A DNA stretch of 64,000 nucleotides from Cliona cf. orientalis (taxonomy: Eukaryota > Porifera > Demospongiae > Clionaida > Clionaidae). This document shows, in pieces, positions 31,001 to 43,100 of this stretch. Location: positions 7,006,001 through 7,070,000 of the forward strand of contig OZ005705.1 of the NCBI GenBank assembly GCA_963930775.1, given 5' to 3'. A program made the position numbers and the translations under genes. The notes under the pieces were generated by a model, which saw only the letters and a program-made list of their open reading frames with translations, made no database searches and was not told the origin of the DNA. Numbering within the stretch: position 1 is the stretch's first letter; every line of letters starts with the position of its first letter.

Positions 31001-32445
31001 GCTTTCCCACCGCGTGGTATGGGTGGACGAGAGAGAGAGAAGAAAGTGGATTCTACAGGAGGACCTGCATTTGAGTTTGACTACATCACTCCAGAAGTTG
31101 CCTATCTTCGCAATCTTCACGCCGCTCGAGAGGCCATCCTAGAGTGTGCCAATCGATGCAGGTGCTGGTCAAATGAGTACAGCAAGTGCAAGCTCACCAA
31201 GGAGAGTTTCGAAGCGGAAGAAACGAGGACCGTTGGAATTGGAACGAAATCCCTTGAAATGGAGGATGTCTCCGTCCGTGTGCGAGTAACGAGCGAGGAT
31301 GGTAGTGAGATGGACGGCAAGAAGCAAGAAGAAGAAGATTTTTCACGATTTCGAAACAGATCCACCACCCTCTCAGGACACTCGAGAGTCACAAGAACTT
31401 CCAGCGTTCGAGTCACCAATCGACAAAGATTAGAGAGATCCACTCTGCAGGACAGGGTGGTGGCAAAAAACGAAAATGACCCTTCTTCTTCTTCTTCTTT
31501 AGCTGCCGATCTTTCCCATCTGGATTCACCAGATCACTTGAGTTCGAATTCTTACTCACCTTCCTTGAGACGGAGAGGCACTGTCAGCAGTAGCTCCCCT
31601 AGAACCTCACCAAGAAGCTCCCCCAGGCTGGGAAGAAAATTTGCCAACTCTCCCCTGCAGTTTGAAGACAAGGCGGGCCTCTTTCTGAAGGTGCTGGCAG
31701 AGAAGCTTGCCGAGATGCTGAAGCACCCACCAGCTGTGAATATTCTCCTGACCCAGGTCATCTGTCGCCTGGCTCAGTACCCACAGCCGCTCATTCGATC
31801 ATTTCTGCTGAATCATCAGCTGGTGCTCAGGCCAGGAGTACCTAATCTACTCTATGTGAGTTCGCATGAAATTTTTATACTGTACTCCTATAATTTTACA
31901 AATAATATGCTGCTATAGAGAGGGGTAACTACTAGTGCAAAATTTTAATACTATTATAGGTTATTCAGAGTATCAAGACCACAGTGGATGGCTACATGAG
32001 GACACAGGATGGTTTTGAGAAGCGGCTGGGACGTGCCCGCAAGACAATGATCTACCGAGCCAAGGTCAGAAACTCACAGATTGAGGAATCGGTGGCCCAA
32101 CAGATCGTCTCCAGGCTTCTTCGACAGAGCTCTGTCATTTCAGAAGCCGCCCTCGACGCCGTTTCTAACCACCCTGATGGAGGACATTCTCCTCCAAGAA
32201 AGAGAGCATCTCAGGCTAAGCTGGCACTGTCTTCTTCTCAAGATGAGCAGTCTGCGAAATCGAAAGTGACAGCGGAGGGTTCAAAATCATTGATTAAGAA
32301 GCCGCGGAAGAAGAAAGTCTCTACCGACACTCTGTTTGCAATTGTCATCTTTGATGAGTTTTTGCGAGAACTGGCAGCGCTTGCTCAAGAACACTCTGTG
32401 ACTAACCCTGTAATGAATTTACCCAAGGCATCATTACCTGCATGA
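28054..32445 (+). CDS. FHIP1: FHIP1 (FAM160A) family, FTS-Hook-FHIP complex adaptor
   Basis: Seven exons: 28054-28878, 29210-29368, 29438-29524, 29724-29894, 30137-30216, 30463-31855 and 31960-32445, giving 1,066 aa, close to vertebrate FHIP1A/B. FHIP proteins link FTS and Hook dynein adaptors to Rab5 endosomes (family knowledge). Conserved blocks are LKLVLNENIVENFYMFS, REINSALVPFLHQLCILM, VLATGLSGLYSELPSS, FLFYLTVGQCDGKSILNYL and, at the C-terminus, FDEFLRELAALAQEHSV. The large sixth exon carries a long Ser/Pro-rich linker (about residues 490-730) as in FHIP1 rather than the shorter FHIP2 proteins. The start at 28054 directly follows a splice acceptor. The family call is firm; the exact paralogue group is less so. 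Confidence 0.9.
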
Positions 32446-32602
32446 TGACAGGGGTGGGCCTAATAGCAGCTATATTATAGGCAACAAGTTTCTGTATCAC
32501 AATTTTACAAAATTGCATATTGAAATATTTTCGTTTTGGCTATTATATGTGTGACTATTTAAGAGGACAGTTTTTTTTTATCATAGTATGAGTTTTCAAG
32601 GG

Positions 32603-32608
32603 AATAAA
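32603..32608 (+). other. Poly(A) signal AATAAA of FHIP1
   Basis: Canonical hexamer 158 bp after the FHIP1 stop codon and just before the convergent ZCCHC10 3' end. Confidence 0.6.
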
Positions 32609-32699
32609 GGTTCACTTTTAACCAGAGAAAATGTGACAGCAAGCAAGGGGGTGTGAGAGATGAATGTACACAACATGTATTGTAATACAACATATTCTG

Positions 32700-33322
32700 T
32701 CATGATGATGAACTTGATGCATCATAATCACTCGAGTTACTATGGTCTGATTCAGACTCTGAATCCGAACTTCTGTTTGACTCCGATTCATCACTGGAAT
32801 CAGACTCTTTATCACTGTCAGATTCCGATTCCTCACTAGAGGATTTTTCACTCTCACTCTCCTCACTACTAGAGCTTGAGTGCCTATTGAAGAAAGAATT
32901 ATACATGAAATACTTATTATCCCTTACGTCTACTATCCACCTTCTCTTTTTCGACTTTCTCTTATGAGATTTCTCGGTCTTGACTTTGCTTTTCCGGGTA
33001 CTGGAGGCAGCAGTGGTCGGAGGTGGCCTCACTGCGCTGGGCTCCAGCTTCTGCTTCTTCATGATCTTTGTCCTTGACGGACGGTAGAGGTACTTTCTCT
33101 TCCCGCTACACTCGTAGGTGTAGTGCCCATACTGAAGACACTTCTGACAGCGGTAGGAACTGGCATCTAGCTTTCTGAACAGAAAAGAAGCAACCAACAG
33201 CATAAAATCGTTGCCTCTTTAGCGAAGAAGCATGGAACTGACTTTTGTCTGTCTGCCACGTAAAGTCTGGCGACGGAGCTCTGAACTGCTGACGGTGGCA
33301 GGGTCTTTCCTTGGGTGGACAT
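32700..33322 (-). CDS. ZCCHC10: Zinc finger CCHC domain-containing protein 10
   Basis: Two exons, 33243-33322 and 32700-33174, encode 184 aa. The knuckle [14 protein letters not shown] is a C-x2-C-x4-H-x4-C zinc knuckle, followed by the signature [13 protein letters not shown], nearly identical to human ZCCHC10. The rest is a basic patch (KSKKRR) and a long Ser/Glu/Asp tail, the standard layout of this small nuclear protein. The molecular role is poorly defined. The first exon ([14 protein letters not shown]) is divergent and was placed from its ATG and the AA|GTCAGT donor. Its promoter is shared with SMIM20, 144 bp away. Confidence 0.92.
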
Positions 33323-33466
33323 TTTCTTTCACTTTTCTCTATTTAATGCACACCAAGGGATGCCCTTTGACCTTTTGCACGCGCAAATTCCAAATAATGC
33401 GCACCAAGAACTTTCTCTGATCTGAACCTCTATCTTCGTCATCCAGCGTTGTGATTCAGTGGCAGC
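33323..33466. promoter_or_regulatory. Bidirectional promoter region ZCCHC10 / SMIM20
   Basis: 144 bp between divergent start codons; inferred from layout. Confidence 0.55.
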
Positions 33467-33829
33467 ATGAGACAGACTCCAATGTTCATGAAGAGCGTGA
33501 TGGTGGTGAGTGGGCTGGTGGCCCTGCTAGGCCTGGCCACATACCCCACCATCTTCTACCCAAGAGCTCACCCAGAGTACTACCGTAAGCCATCTTGGTC
33601 CACTTGCAATGTATGGTATGACTATGCTATAAATTTTCAGGTGAAAAGCAGAAAGTTATCAGAGATAAAATTCCACTGGAGGAATCACAACCTGGAGGTA
33701 TTGGTATTCAATATGCAATAATATAAGGTGCATGTCTCACTGAACTTCATTCTTGCCCATGCCATGATCGATGCAGGTATGAAGGTCTGGAGTGATCCTT
33801 TTGATAGAGACAAGAAAACTAAGCCGTAG
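33467..33829 (+). CDS. SMIM20: SMIM20 (MITRAC7), cytochrome c oxidase assembly factor
   Basis: Three exons, 33467-33584, 33641-33697 and 33777-33829, give 75 aa (human 67). There is one transmembrane segment (VMVVSGLVALLGLATYPTIF), a YPTIFYPRAHPEYYREKQ region matching human YPIYFRPLMRLEEYKKEQ, and the conserved C-terminal QPGGMKVWSDPF. In mammals this protein stabilises newly made COX1 in the inner mitochondrial membrane, and its C-terminus has also been reported as the source of the peptide phoenixin. Here WSDPF is followed by DRDKKTKP rather than GRK, so the Gly needed for C-terminal amidation is missing. Confidence 0.9.
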
Positions 33830-34188
33830 AGAATCATTATATGTATTGCAATTGCCTAAATTTATATTAGTTTTTGTACTGAGTCTGTGATATGTGTAAT
33901 CATGTGCATTATATATAAATCGTAATTTTAGCTGCAAAACGAGACTCCTCAAATTAATTTCTCATTCTGGTAACTTCCTCCACTTATATGGAATTAATAA
34001 TAATGCACAAACTTTAATAATATTTTAGCCTCATTATAACAAATGAGGTGCATGCATGAAGATATATACAAAAAATAACACTAACAACATTAATAATTAT
34101 ATATAGCAGGATCACAAAAATTTAATAATAATAATAATAATAATTTAATGCTTAATAATTATTCCATACACAAAAAGGTAGTTATTGA
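33830..34188. other. Convergent spacer SMIM20 / HERC2
   Basis: AT-rich 3' UTR sequence of both genes with an ATA/ATT-rich run near 34120-34145. No further gene seen. Confidence 0.6.
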
Positions 34189-37100
34189 TCAGACGATGTC
34201 ATCGTCCTCTTCTCCCATCATCATCCCCTCCTGGAGGTTGATGTGGGCATAGTCGTCAGTGTCTATGGACTTGCAAAAGTTGATGGCATAGCGTAGCTTC
34301 TCCTCCAGCACTGGTTTGCAGGAGTAGCGTGGGATCTTGAGCAGGAAGAAACAGGTGTAGGACTCTGGCAGGTAGTAGTCAGGAGGATGGTACTTATCAA
34401 GCACCTGGATAAAAATATTAATAATGGGAATACTATAAAATTATTATCTTATGAAGATAAAGCTAGTACTGTAAGTATGTACCTGTAGCACAAAGTCTCT
34501 TCCTCTGAAGTCAGCAGCTGTCCTGGGTAGTCTAGTGCGGCCCCACACAAACCTCAGGAACAACGATCTCTCATTCTGGTTGAAGTTCTCCATTACATCC
34601 CAGAACCACCTGGATAGAGGGGCAGTTGGCTCCACCCCCTTGTACGTCGTCACCGATTTGAGAAGTTCGATGGAAATCTCGCGACTTCCGCACACCATTG
34701 TCTCGAGCTCTGGACCGGTGAAGAGAGAGAGGAGGGGGACGGGGATGACCTTGGCCATTCCTTCCCTCATTGCTTGGATCTGCAAGTCAAACTCGTGCAG
34801 GCGCAGGTGAGTGGAGAGACGGACGTACTCTGCGCTGTTCTCCATCGTGACATGAGTCCAGGATTGATGAAGACGTACCTCCTTGCCCGATGAACTAGGA
34901 GCAGTAAACTCAATACCAACAAAAGCCTCTGCGTTATCTCTGATGTAGAGCAAGCCTTGAACATAGTCGCTGTCAATTTCTGACAGATCCGTGAGTGTGA
35001 GTGGCATTCCTACCAGCTGTTTCCAGACCGGTGGAGCTATGCTGAGATTCACGGGGGACCCACTGCGCACAGCGATTCCCATGAGGGCCCCCAAGAATCG
35101 GAACATGTTGAGATGAATGGGGGAGGTGGCGGTGGGATTGATGATGAAGCAGTCACGGTTCACTCCGGTGTCGTCCCTCCCGTTGGGTGTCTGGATCAGG
35201 AGAGGAACTGAGCCATTTTGTAGCTCATCACACATTTCGGCGATGGATTCAGAATATCCCCCTCCACAATCGTCGACAGCTTCACCGATGAATTTCACCT
35301 TCCATACCCTGTGAGGCAGTAGGAGATCGTCCTGGCTGAGGATGGTCCATTTAGAGCACATCTGCCCGAAAACAGAGTTGAGTCCGTCAGGTCCAGCAAG
35401 ACCACCTCTAGACCTTGACCTCTTGACCTGCATCCTGTTGAGCTCGATGACTGGTCCGTGCTGCTTCCCCTGGGTCATTGTTGCCTTAATCACACGCTTG
35501 AAAGCCGACTCCTGAAAGGAGACAGTCAATGAAGAATTGATACAGTATGGAAGAGTATGATCAAGAAATTGCCATAGTTAAATCATTATACTTGTTGCAT
35601 CCAGTATAGCATACACAAAGGGAAATCAGTACTACTGCAAAGATTTCTTCTCTCTTACCTTTGAGCTGGAGACAAGGAGAGACCTCAGTTGGTCAAATCC
35701 CTCGAAGGCTCCCTCGTGTGGGGTGCTAGATGGCTCATTGGCCTTGGGCTGCATACCAAACAGCGTCAGAGACTTGCAGAAAAGGTCCGAGAAGTGGTGC
35801 AACATGATTAATCTGTTTCTCAGCACGTACATCGGGACGGTCTGGAGGTGGCTGAACTCCATAGGAACTTTCTCTGGCAGCTTACAGACGAGTTTTCTCT
35901 TCACTGACGACCAGGCTATGCTGTGGGCGGAGCCACAAGTCACATGATCGATGAGGAGATCTTGAGGAAGACGCAATTCCTACAACCAAAAAAAAAAAAC
36001 CAAAATTATCACGGGTCATGTATTATGCATATAGCATCTACCCTCGTCCTAAACGTTATTCAACAATCTTTCTTCATTGAAAAAATTAGAGACAAGGCTA
36101 TTTATTTCTAGTCTAGACGGAGACTAATAATAAATATTTACATGTGCAACTTGGCAAGCTGAGGTGGAGTCGTTTCCAATCTGCCCCTCGTCATTGTCTC
36201 CCCAGGCATAGACCTTCCCGTCCTCCGTGCAGACCAGACAGTGCAGGGAGCCACAGGCCACGTCCACCACCCTCTTGGCGGCCAACACACCGAGAACCCT
36301 CTTGGGAGTTCGCTGGTGAGAGTCATCCCCGTGACCAAGGCGGAAGTAGTCACCTTTGCCCCTGTATGTAGCAGAAACAAAATCAATACAGAGGCTTGTA
36401 CATGTTACATTGTACATAAATATACAAACACATGTATCAGAAACTTTCATCTGACTATATCCAAACTGAAAACTCGGTCAATTTATTTTAATTTCTCTCT
36501 ATCTCACCATGTGTAGACGTGTCCTTGGTTTGTGAGGGCCATGGAGAACTGAGATCCACAGAGCAGCTTCACGACTCCCTTGTCCTGGAGGGTGTCGATC
36601 TTCTTTGGCACTTTGCTTCCCTCGTTGCCCCCTCGTCCCAGCTTCCCGTAGTCCCCGTCCCCCCACGAGTAGACGGTACCACTGGCCGTGGCACACAGCG
36701 TCTGGGCATCACCACTACCAAGGGCTACACACGTCACTTTTTGATCCTTCAGTGCCATCACCTAAAACGGAAAGAAAAAAATAACATTTTTTCATCTCAT
36801 ATATATAGCTATTAGCTAGGAAATTTGGTACCAGGCTGGGAATGGACCTATATTATAGGGAGGCGGCTACTAATCATTTCTTCAATAATATCTTGATCGA
36901 ACAGGACAGCTTACTTGTTTTGGCTTGTACTGTGGGTCGTGGTCATTATGCCCGAGCCTGCCGTAGCGACCTTTGCCCCATGTGTAGAGGCTTCCGTCGT
37001 CAAGGATACAGGCACTGTGGGAGGAGCCACAGGCTGCGTCAACAACTATCTTTCCTTTCAAACTCTCCACCAACTGAGGAGTATCCATGCTTCTGCAGAG

Positions 37101-40100
37101 TGAAAGATATAAAAAATTTAATGATACTAGACCTTGATTTGAGACTTAATATTATGACAAAATATTGTGGAGCAGAGATTACACAAACTACTAATAATTT
37201 TTATCTGATCATGACACTTCTCAAAGATCATAGACTTAACCTCATCCCCAGGCCACTCCCACGTTTTCAATGTTGCACGCGTGCAACATTGAAAACGTGG
37301 AAGTGGCCTGAGGACGAGGCTACATAGACTCACAGCCTCATCCCTAAGTACCTTCGTGCATTGCTTCCTCACATGATCATGTATACAGTATTCAAAATTC
37401 AACAGGATCACATGAAATTCATACACTACACATGTACATTAACTTACGTTGTGCTTCCGAGTCCCAGCTTTCCGTCATCTCCCTCTCCCCATGCGTAGAG
37501 CTCCCCCGTGGTGGTCACGGCCAGGCAGTGCTTTCCCCCGGAGTGAACAACCAGCTTCTTCACCATCACTCCTCTAGTGGCCAGTGAAGAGATGACAGTC
37601 GGGGTGGACATATTCTCAGACCCTCCCGTGCCTAGACGGCCATAGGCTCCATAGCCCGAGGCATACACCTGTTCACAAGCATAAATCAGTACCATAATTG
37701 TATGAAATTACAGACACACAGTTAAATAGATAAGTTATATGTGCATGTGATGCTGCATGGATGCACTACTGACCTTTCCATCTTCAGTGATGGCGAAGAG
37801 AGTTTGTTCTCCCCCGACGATCTGGACAGGGTTGAGTTCAGAGAAGTTCTCGCAGAGCCGAGGCAGCTTGACCTTGTTGCCCTCCACCCCTCCCAGCTGA
37901 CCGCGGTGGTTGTGGCCCCAGCCGTAGATGGAGAAGTTGTTCCCAAGGGGAATTATCCACTCTTTTGGATACCTAGAGACAATCTTGTGATAAATTAAAC
38001 GCCACTATCACCAAGCTGCACCCCATGCTATACACACTTATGTTGTACCAGAAGGCACTTCAAAATTGGTAAATTTATACATGTAGTCTTCACATAATTA
38101 CAGGGATTTTTTGAAGGGGAGGGGGGAGAAGATCGACCGAAAGCCTAGAAAAAGACCCTGCTTAATATATGTACCTCTGAGTCCACAGTAGCAGCTGCTC
38201 ATCGTACTCTTGCTGAAAGAGGGTGTGGTCATCATACTTCTGCTCGTCCGTCTCCCCCGGCTGCTTCAGGGTCTCAATACGATCATTCACATCTTTTAGG
38301 CACCTATGTAACATGTAGCACATGTACGGTAAAATTGGTAAAATTAATGCTAAATGTACAATACATGGACTATCGGCAATGTAAAATCACTCTAGGTCCA
38401 GAATAAAGGAAGCATGCTCATTAATTTTAGTTTGAGGTAACTTCATTATTGGCAGGCAAGATTTGTACTTCAAACCAATTCAGTGATGAATTGCATGCGT
38501 ATGGTTTTCCTAAGGTGATATACATGTACCACTATATTTCACATGAAATTAGCTTTCTGAGTTTACTTTGGTTTGATTGGTACTCTGTTCTGCAGTGCCT
38601 TGGCCATGGATGCTGCCATACAGTACTGTGTGAACCAGTTCCATTTGGTACCCTCACCACAGCACTCAAACGTGTCCAGCTCAAAGTCCGAGGCCAGAGC
38701 CACCATCGACTGGAAGAAGGGGCTGTGAAGAAGCTGTGAGCCACCAGCCACGTGAGTCACTTCGTAGTTGTACTGCTTGAGGAGACTGTCTGGTAGAGAG
38801 CGAACCAGTGAGCACAGGGAGGACATATTTCCACCAGTCTGTGGAGGGAGGGAGGGGGGGGGGGGTGGGGGAGAGAATGAAGAGAGGGGGAGTATAAGTT
38901 TGTGCAGCAAAAATGTTAAAGACTACTTAACTTGTCAAGAGGCTCCTTAATCATGCCCACTGCATTCTTACCTGTTTTAGAGGGCAGCATGTGCCCATGG
39001 CTCCACTAACAAGGCTATTGCTCCAAACGGAATTGATGAGTTTTCTGAGATGCTGGATGGCCCACGTTCGCTGCACAGGATCCAGTGCGTTGATCTGTGC
39101 ACAGGAGGCCAGTGCAGCCCCTAGGCGACTGACAGAGTCCCTACTCGGGCTTCGACCTAGCTGGAAGTCGAGGAGACAGGTGACAAGATCAATGGAGGGA
39201 CGGGACTGGAGGACACGGTCCGAGACTAGCATGGAGCCGGACGATTTCTTTGGCATAAGTGGTTGAACGGTGAACTTGAAGCCCCACCCATTGACTGAGG
39301 CATCACTCTTAAACGTCCAAGTCAACTCGTCTCCCAAGACTCGGATGTCCTGCGCCCAATCGGCTGTGTCCCGCCCAGATCTCACAGCAATCACGGCCCC
39401 GCCCCCATCCTTGATGACGAGAACATCATGTCTTCGCTCTGTCGAGCACTTGGGGTCAAAGTGCACCATGAGTGCCTCAGCTCCGGGCATTCGTACGGTG
39501 TTTGAGATGGCATAGTCATCGGGGTAGGGGTGGGGGCACTCCTGCATCACTGGCTGGGGGTTCTCGTTGAGGTGAGGCTCGTGAGAAACATCCTCTAACT
39601 CACTGATACACAGCTCCATCAACATGGTAGCTACCTGCGGAAAGAAAGATAGAAAGGAAAAAGAAGGATTAAAATAGCAATTTTTATGACATAAGAAGGG
39701 AAGATACATAGCTACAATCCTTAAAACTACATTTCTCTCCTTCTCACCTTTCATCTGCCAACCAATCATTTATACCACTTTTATGACAATTCCAATGAAA
39801 ATTTCAATGAAATTACATGCATTCTACCTCAGCATTAGCTTTTCCCATTGCAGTGAGCACAGCTCCTAGTGTTTCCTTTCCTTTGGGACCGACCCTCTTT
39901 GCCACCGCCAGCTTCAGCAGGTCCACCAGCACACGTGCATCCTCGACCGTCAGCAGGCTAGTGAAATCATCCAAACCTGACGGAATACAAGATCCCATCG
40001 TCTTACTCAGTACACCAGCTGTCTCATCCTCTTCTGGTCTCCCGCCAAAACTGGGTGGGCGTGCACTAATTGAGGTGGTAGGAGAGGGAGGTATGATGCC

Positions 40101-43100
40101 AGTTATCTCCACAGAGACACCTTGTTGGCTCTCCATGTCTTCTTTTCTCTCTTGAGCGGCCAAAGCCACACCCCCGAGGGAGTTGACGATGGCGTCCCTG
40201 GCATAGGCAATCTGTAGGGCTGTCTGAATGTGACCAAGAGCTTCTTGCTGTTTGGCTGGAGTCGGTAGAGAAAGGACGACTTTCGTCAGCGAGGGGCGTT
40301 TGGTGTCCTCGTGACCGAAGGGATCGTCGCCGGCTTTACCCGAAGTTAGTGCAGTTCCTAGTGGGTCTAGAGCGACCGTGAACGATACAGGAGTGAATTC
40401 TCCCGTCGAAGCTGGTGTTCCCGTGGCAAAGGCTATGCTGTGGGAGGAGCCACAGGCGATGCGTGTGATGCGATGGTCCTTCAGTGACAGCACTTGCTGT
40501 GGCTTTCTGTTTGAGATGGTGTTCCCATTGCCCTGCTGTCCATGCTCATTGTCACCCCACGAGTACACCTGTATAGAATGAATTATTATGCATAATCTCT
40601 AATTATAGGAGTTGTTTCAATTTTTCTGACCTCTCCATTGTCGGTGAGTGCGAGGCAGTGGAGGGAGCCGACTGCAATCTGGACGACCTTCTTGGTGAGA
40701 GCTTCCACCTGCTGGGGCTCCTTCACTGGAGCACTGCTGTCAGTGCCTAGTCTGTAATAATCACCTTTGCCCCTGTAATTAGATAAAGCACAGAAATAAT
40801 AAAATTTGAAAGAAGCATTCTTTGAGCAAAAATTCGGTACCTCTTCACTGAATTACATTATTTTCAGCAAAAAGCATTATAATATTTGAGTATGTCGCAT
40901 ACCAAGTGTAGACTTTTCCAGTCTTTGTGAGCAGAATAGAGAACTGTGCTCCACACTCGATCTGGTTGATTCCGTCCTTCCCAAAGTCCTTGACCAGCAC
41001 TGGACTGACAGAGCTCACCATGTCTATCCTCCCCAGCTTTCCATGGCTGCCGTCCCCCCAAGCCCACAGCTGACCGTTCTCTGTCGCCGCCAGGGTCTGA
41101 GCATCACGACTACCACAAGCCACGTACACAACACGCAGCTTTTCAAGGTCTCGAACCTGACCAAAAAAGAGAACTCAGTGTTTCATTGCTTATAGACAGT
41201 TGGGCCAAACATTTCACTACATACGTACGTACATGTACGAGAAAGTGATGATTGGTAAACCCCTTTAATTTCCTCTGCTAGGGCAGTATCTTATTTGCAC
41301 GATTAAAAAATGTTGGTCATCTACAATGTACCTATAACAGTTAATATGCACATATGTGTACCTGTTTTGGTTTTGGTTGGCTGACAGTGTCGCCATGGCC
41401 CAGTCGACCGTGGTCCCCCTGACCCCAAGTGTACAGCTCCCCGTTGGTGGTGATGGCAGCGCTGTGACCAGTGCCACATGCTATCTCTCTCACGTGCTTA
41501 CCCTGAAGACTCTCTACCATCTTCGGGTAGTCATAGCTCCTGCAAAATAGCGAGATTATACAAGCTGATTTTCACAAACTCCAAAGAAATGCTGCTATTA
41601 TCATAGACTTATGATTCTATAATACACCTCTGATCTATACTTGCTAGTCTACTGTGCACGCAGAATTTCAGTGAGATAAAACATAATCAACTCACTTATT
41701 GTCTCCGTGTCCCAGTTGCCCGTACTCTCCGTCTCCCCATGAGAACAGCTTCCCATCAGCAGTGATGGCCATGGCGTGTCTCCCTCCACCGTTCACAGCC
41801 ACCTTCCTCACCACGTACATGCTCAGGTCGTTGAGGACACGAGGCGTGGGGACATTCCCCAGTCCCCTCACCCCCAGGCGGCCGTTGGTCCCCTCACCAC
41901 AAGCGTAGACTTTACCGTCTTGGGACACAATGAAGAGAGTCTTGGAGCCGCCAACGAGTTGGATTGGGCGGAGCTTTCCCAGAGCTTTACTGTCAAAGGG
42001 AGTCTTCACCTAGGGAGGGAAGAAACAAGAAATGCTTCAAAGTTAACTAAATTATCGCATAAAAGACATAGAATCACACAATCGAGTTATCTGATTATTT
42101 CTAGCCAACAATCAAACCTTCAATTAATACTCAATATCATATACATGCACTACCGTATAACCATGGGAATTAAATTTGGCAGTTGTAATATGGACCACCA
42201 AACCGCCAAATTTTCTGGCTCTATGGTATAGTATTCATACCTAACAACAACATTTTAACAATATCTTACTTTGGTCTCAGATATTTCGCTCCCCAGCTGG
42301 CCTCGGTCGTTGAGCCCCCACACAAAGACCTTGTTGTGTGTATCCAGAGCTCCTTCCGTCTTGCTGCGGTGTTTCCGGACCAGCCCCGAGTCTTTGGAGG
42401 AGCTCTCGTCCATCGCAAGGAAGGAGAAATTGGCAGCTACCTCATCCTCATTCATGTCCACTCGACCAATGACTGCGATGCCATGAACCTTGGTGTCTAT
42501 GCCTCCGTTCTTACAGGCACGGATTGATATCTCAACAATCGGGAAATACTGAAGAGAGAGAGAGAGAGAGAGCAGGAGAAGAGGGGAGGGGGGGGGAGAG
42601 AGAGAGAGAGATTGAGTTACATGGGAGTGTTACATGTAACTTGTGCATACATTTACTCTAACAATATCAATGCTGACTGCAGCAAGATTGAAGCTTGCAA
42701 GGAAGACAAACTGAAACTCTACACTAGAAACTAAATACATAGTGATACCATACAATACAACAGATCACATGTACACACACACCACATACGCTGACATCAG
42801 CACCCACCTGTGTGAGTCCACTGATGAGTACAAACTCCCTCTGTCCCGATGGTATGGATGTCTGCTTGAGTTCCTTGAGACCTCCGATAGTGTTACCAGC
42901 CAGCACAGCCACCACACTCGGCATGTAGCTGGCGTCGGACTGCTCCACGTGAATCGATAGTTGCTCTATCAGGATGTTACGCTGAATCTCAAGACGAATC
43001 CAGTGCTAAAAATCACACACAAAAGGGATAGGTTGATGCAACAAGACCAAAGAAAACAAAAAAAAATGACTAAGTTTCAAATTTAAGGCAAATCACAATG

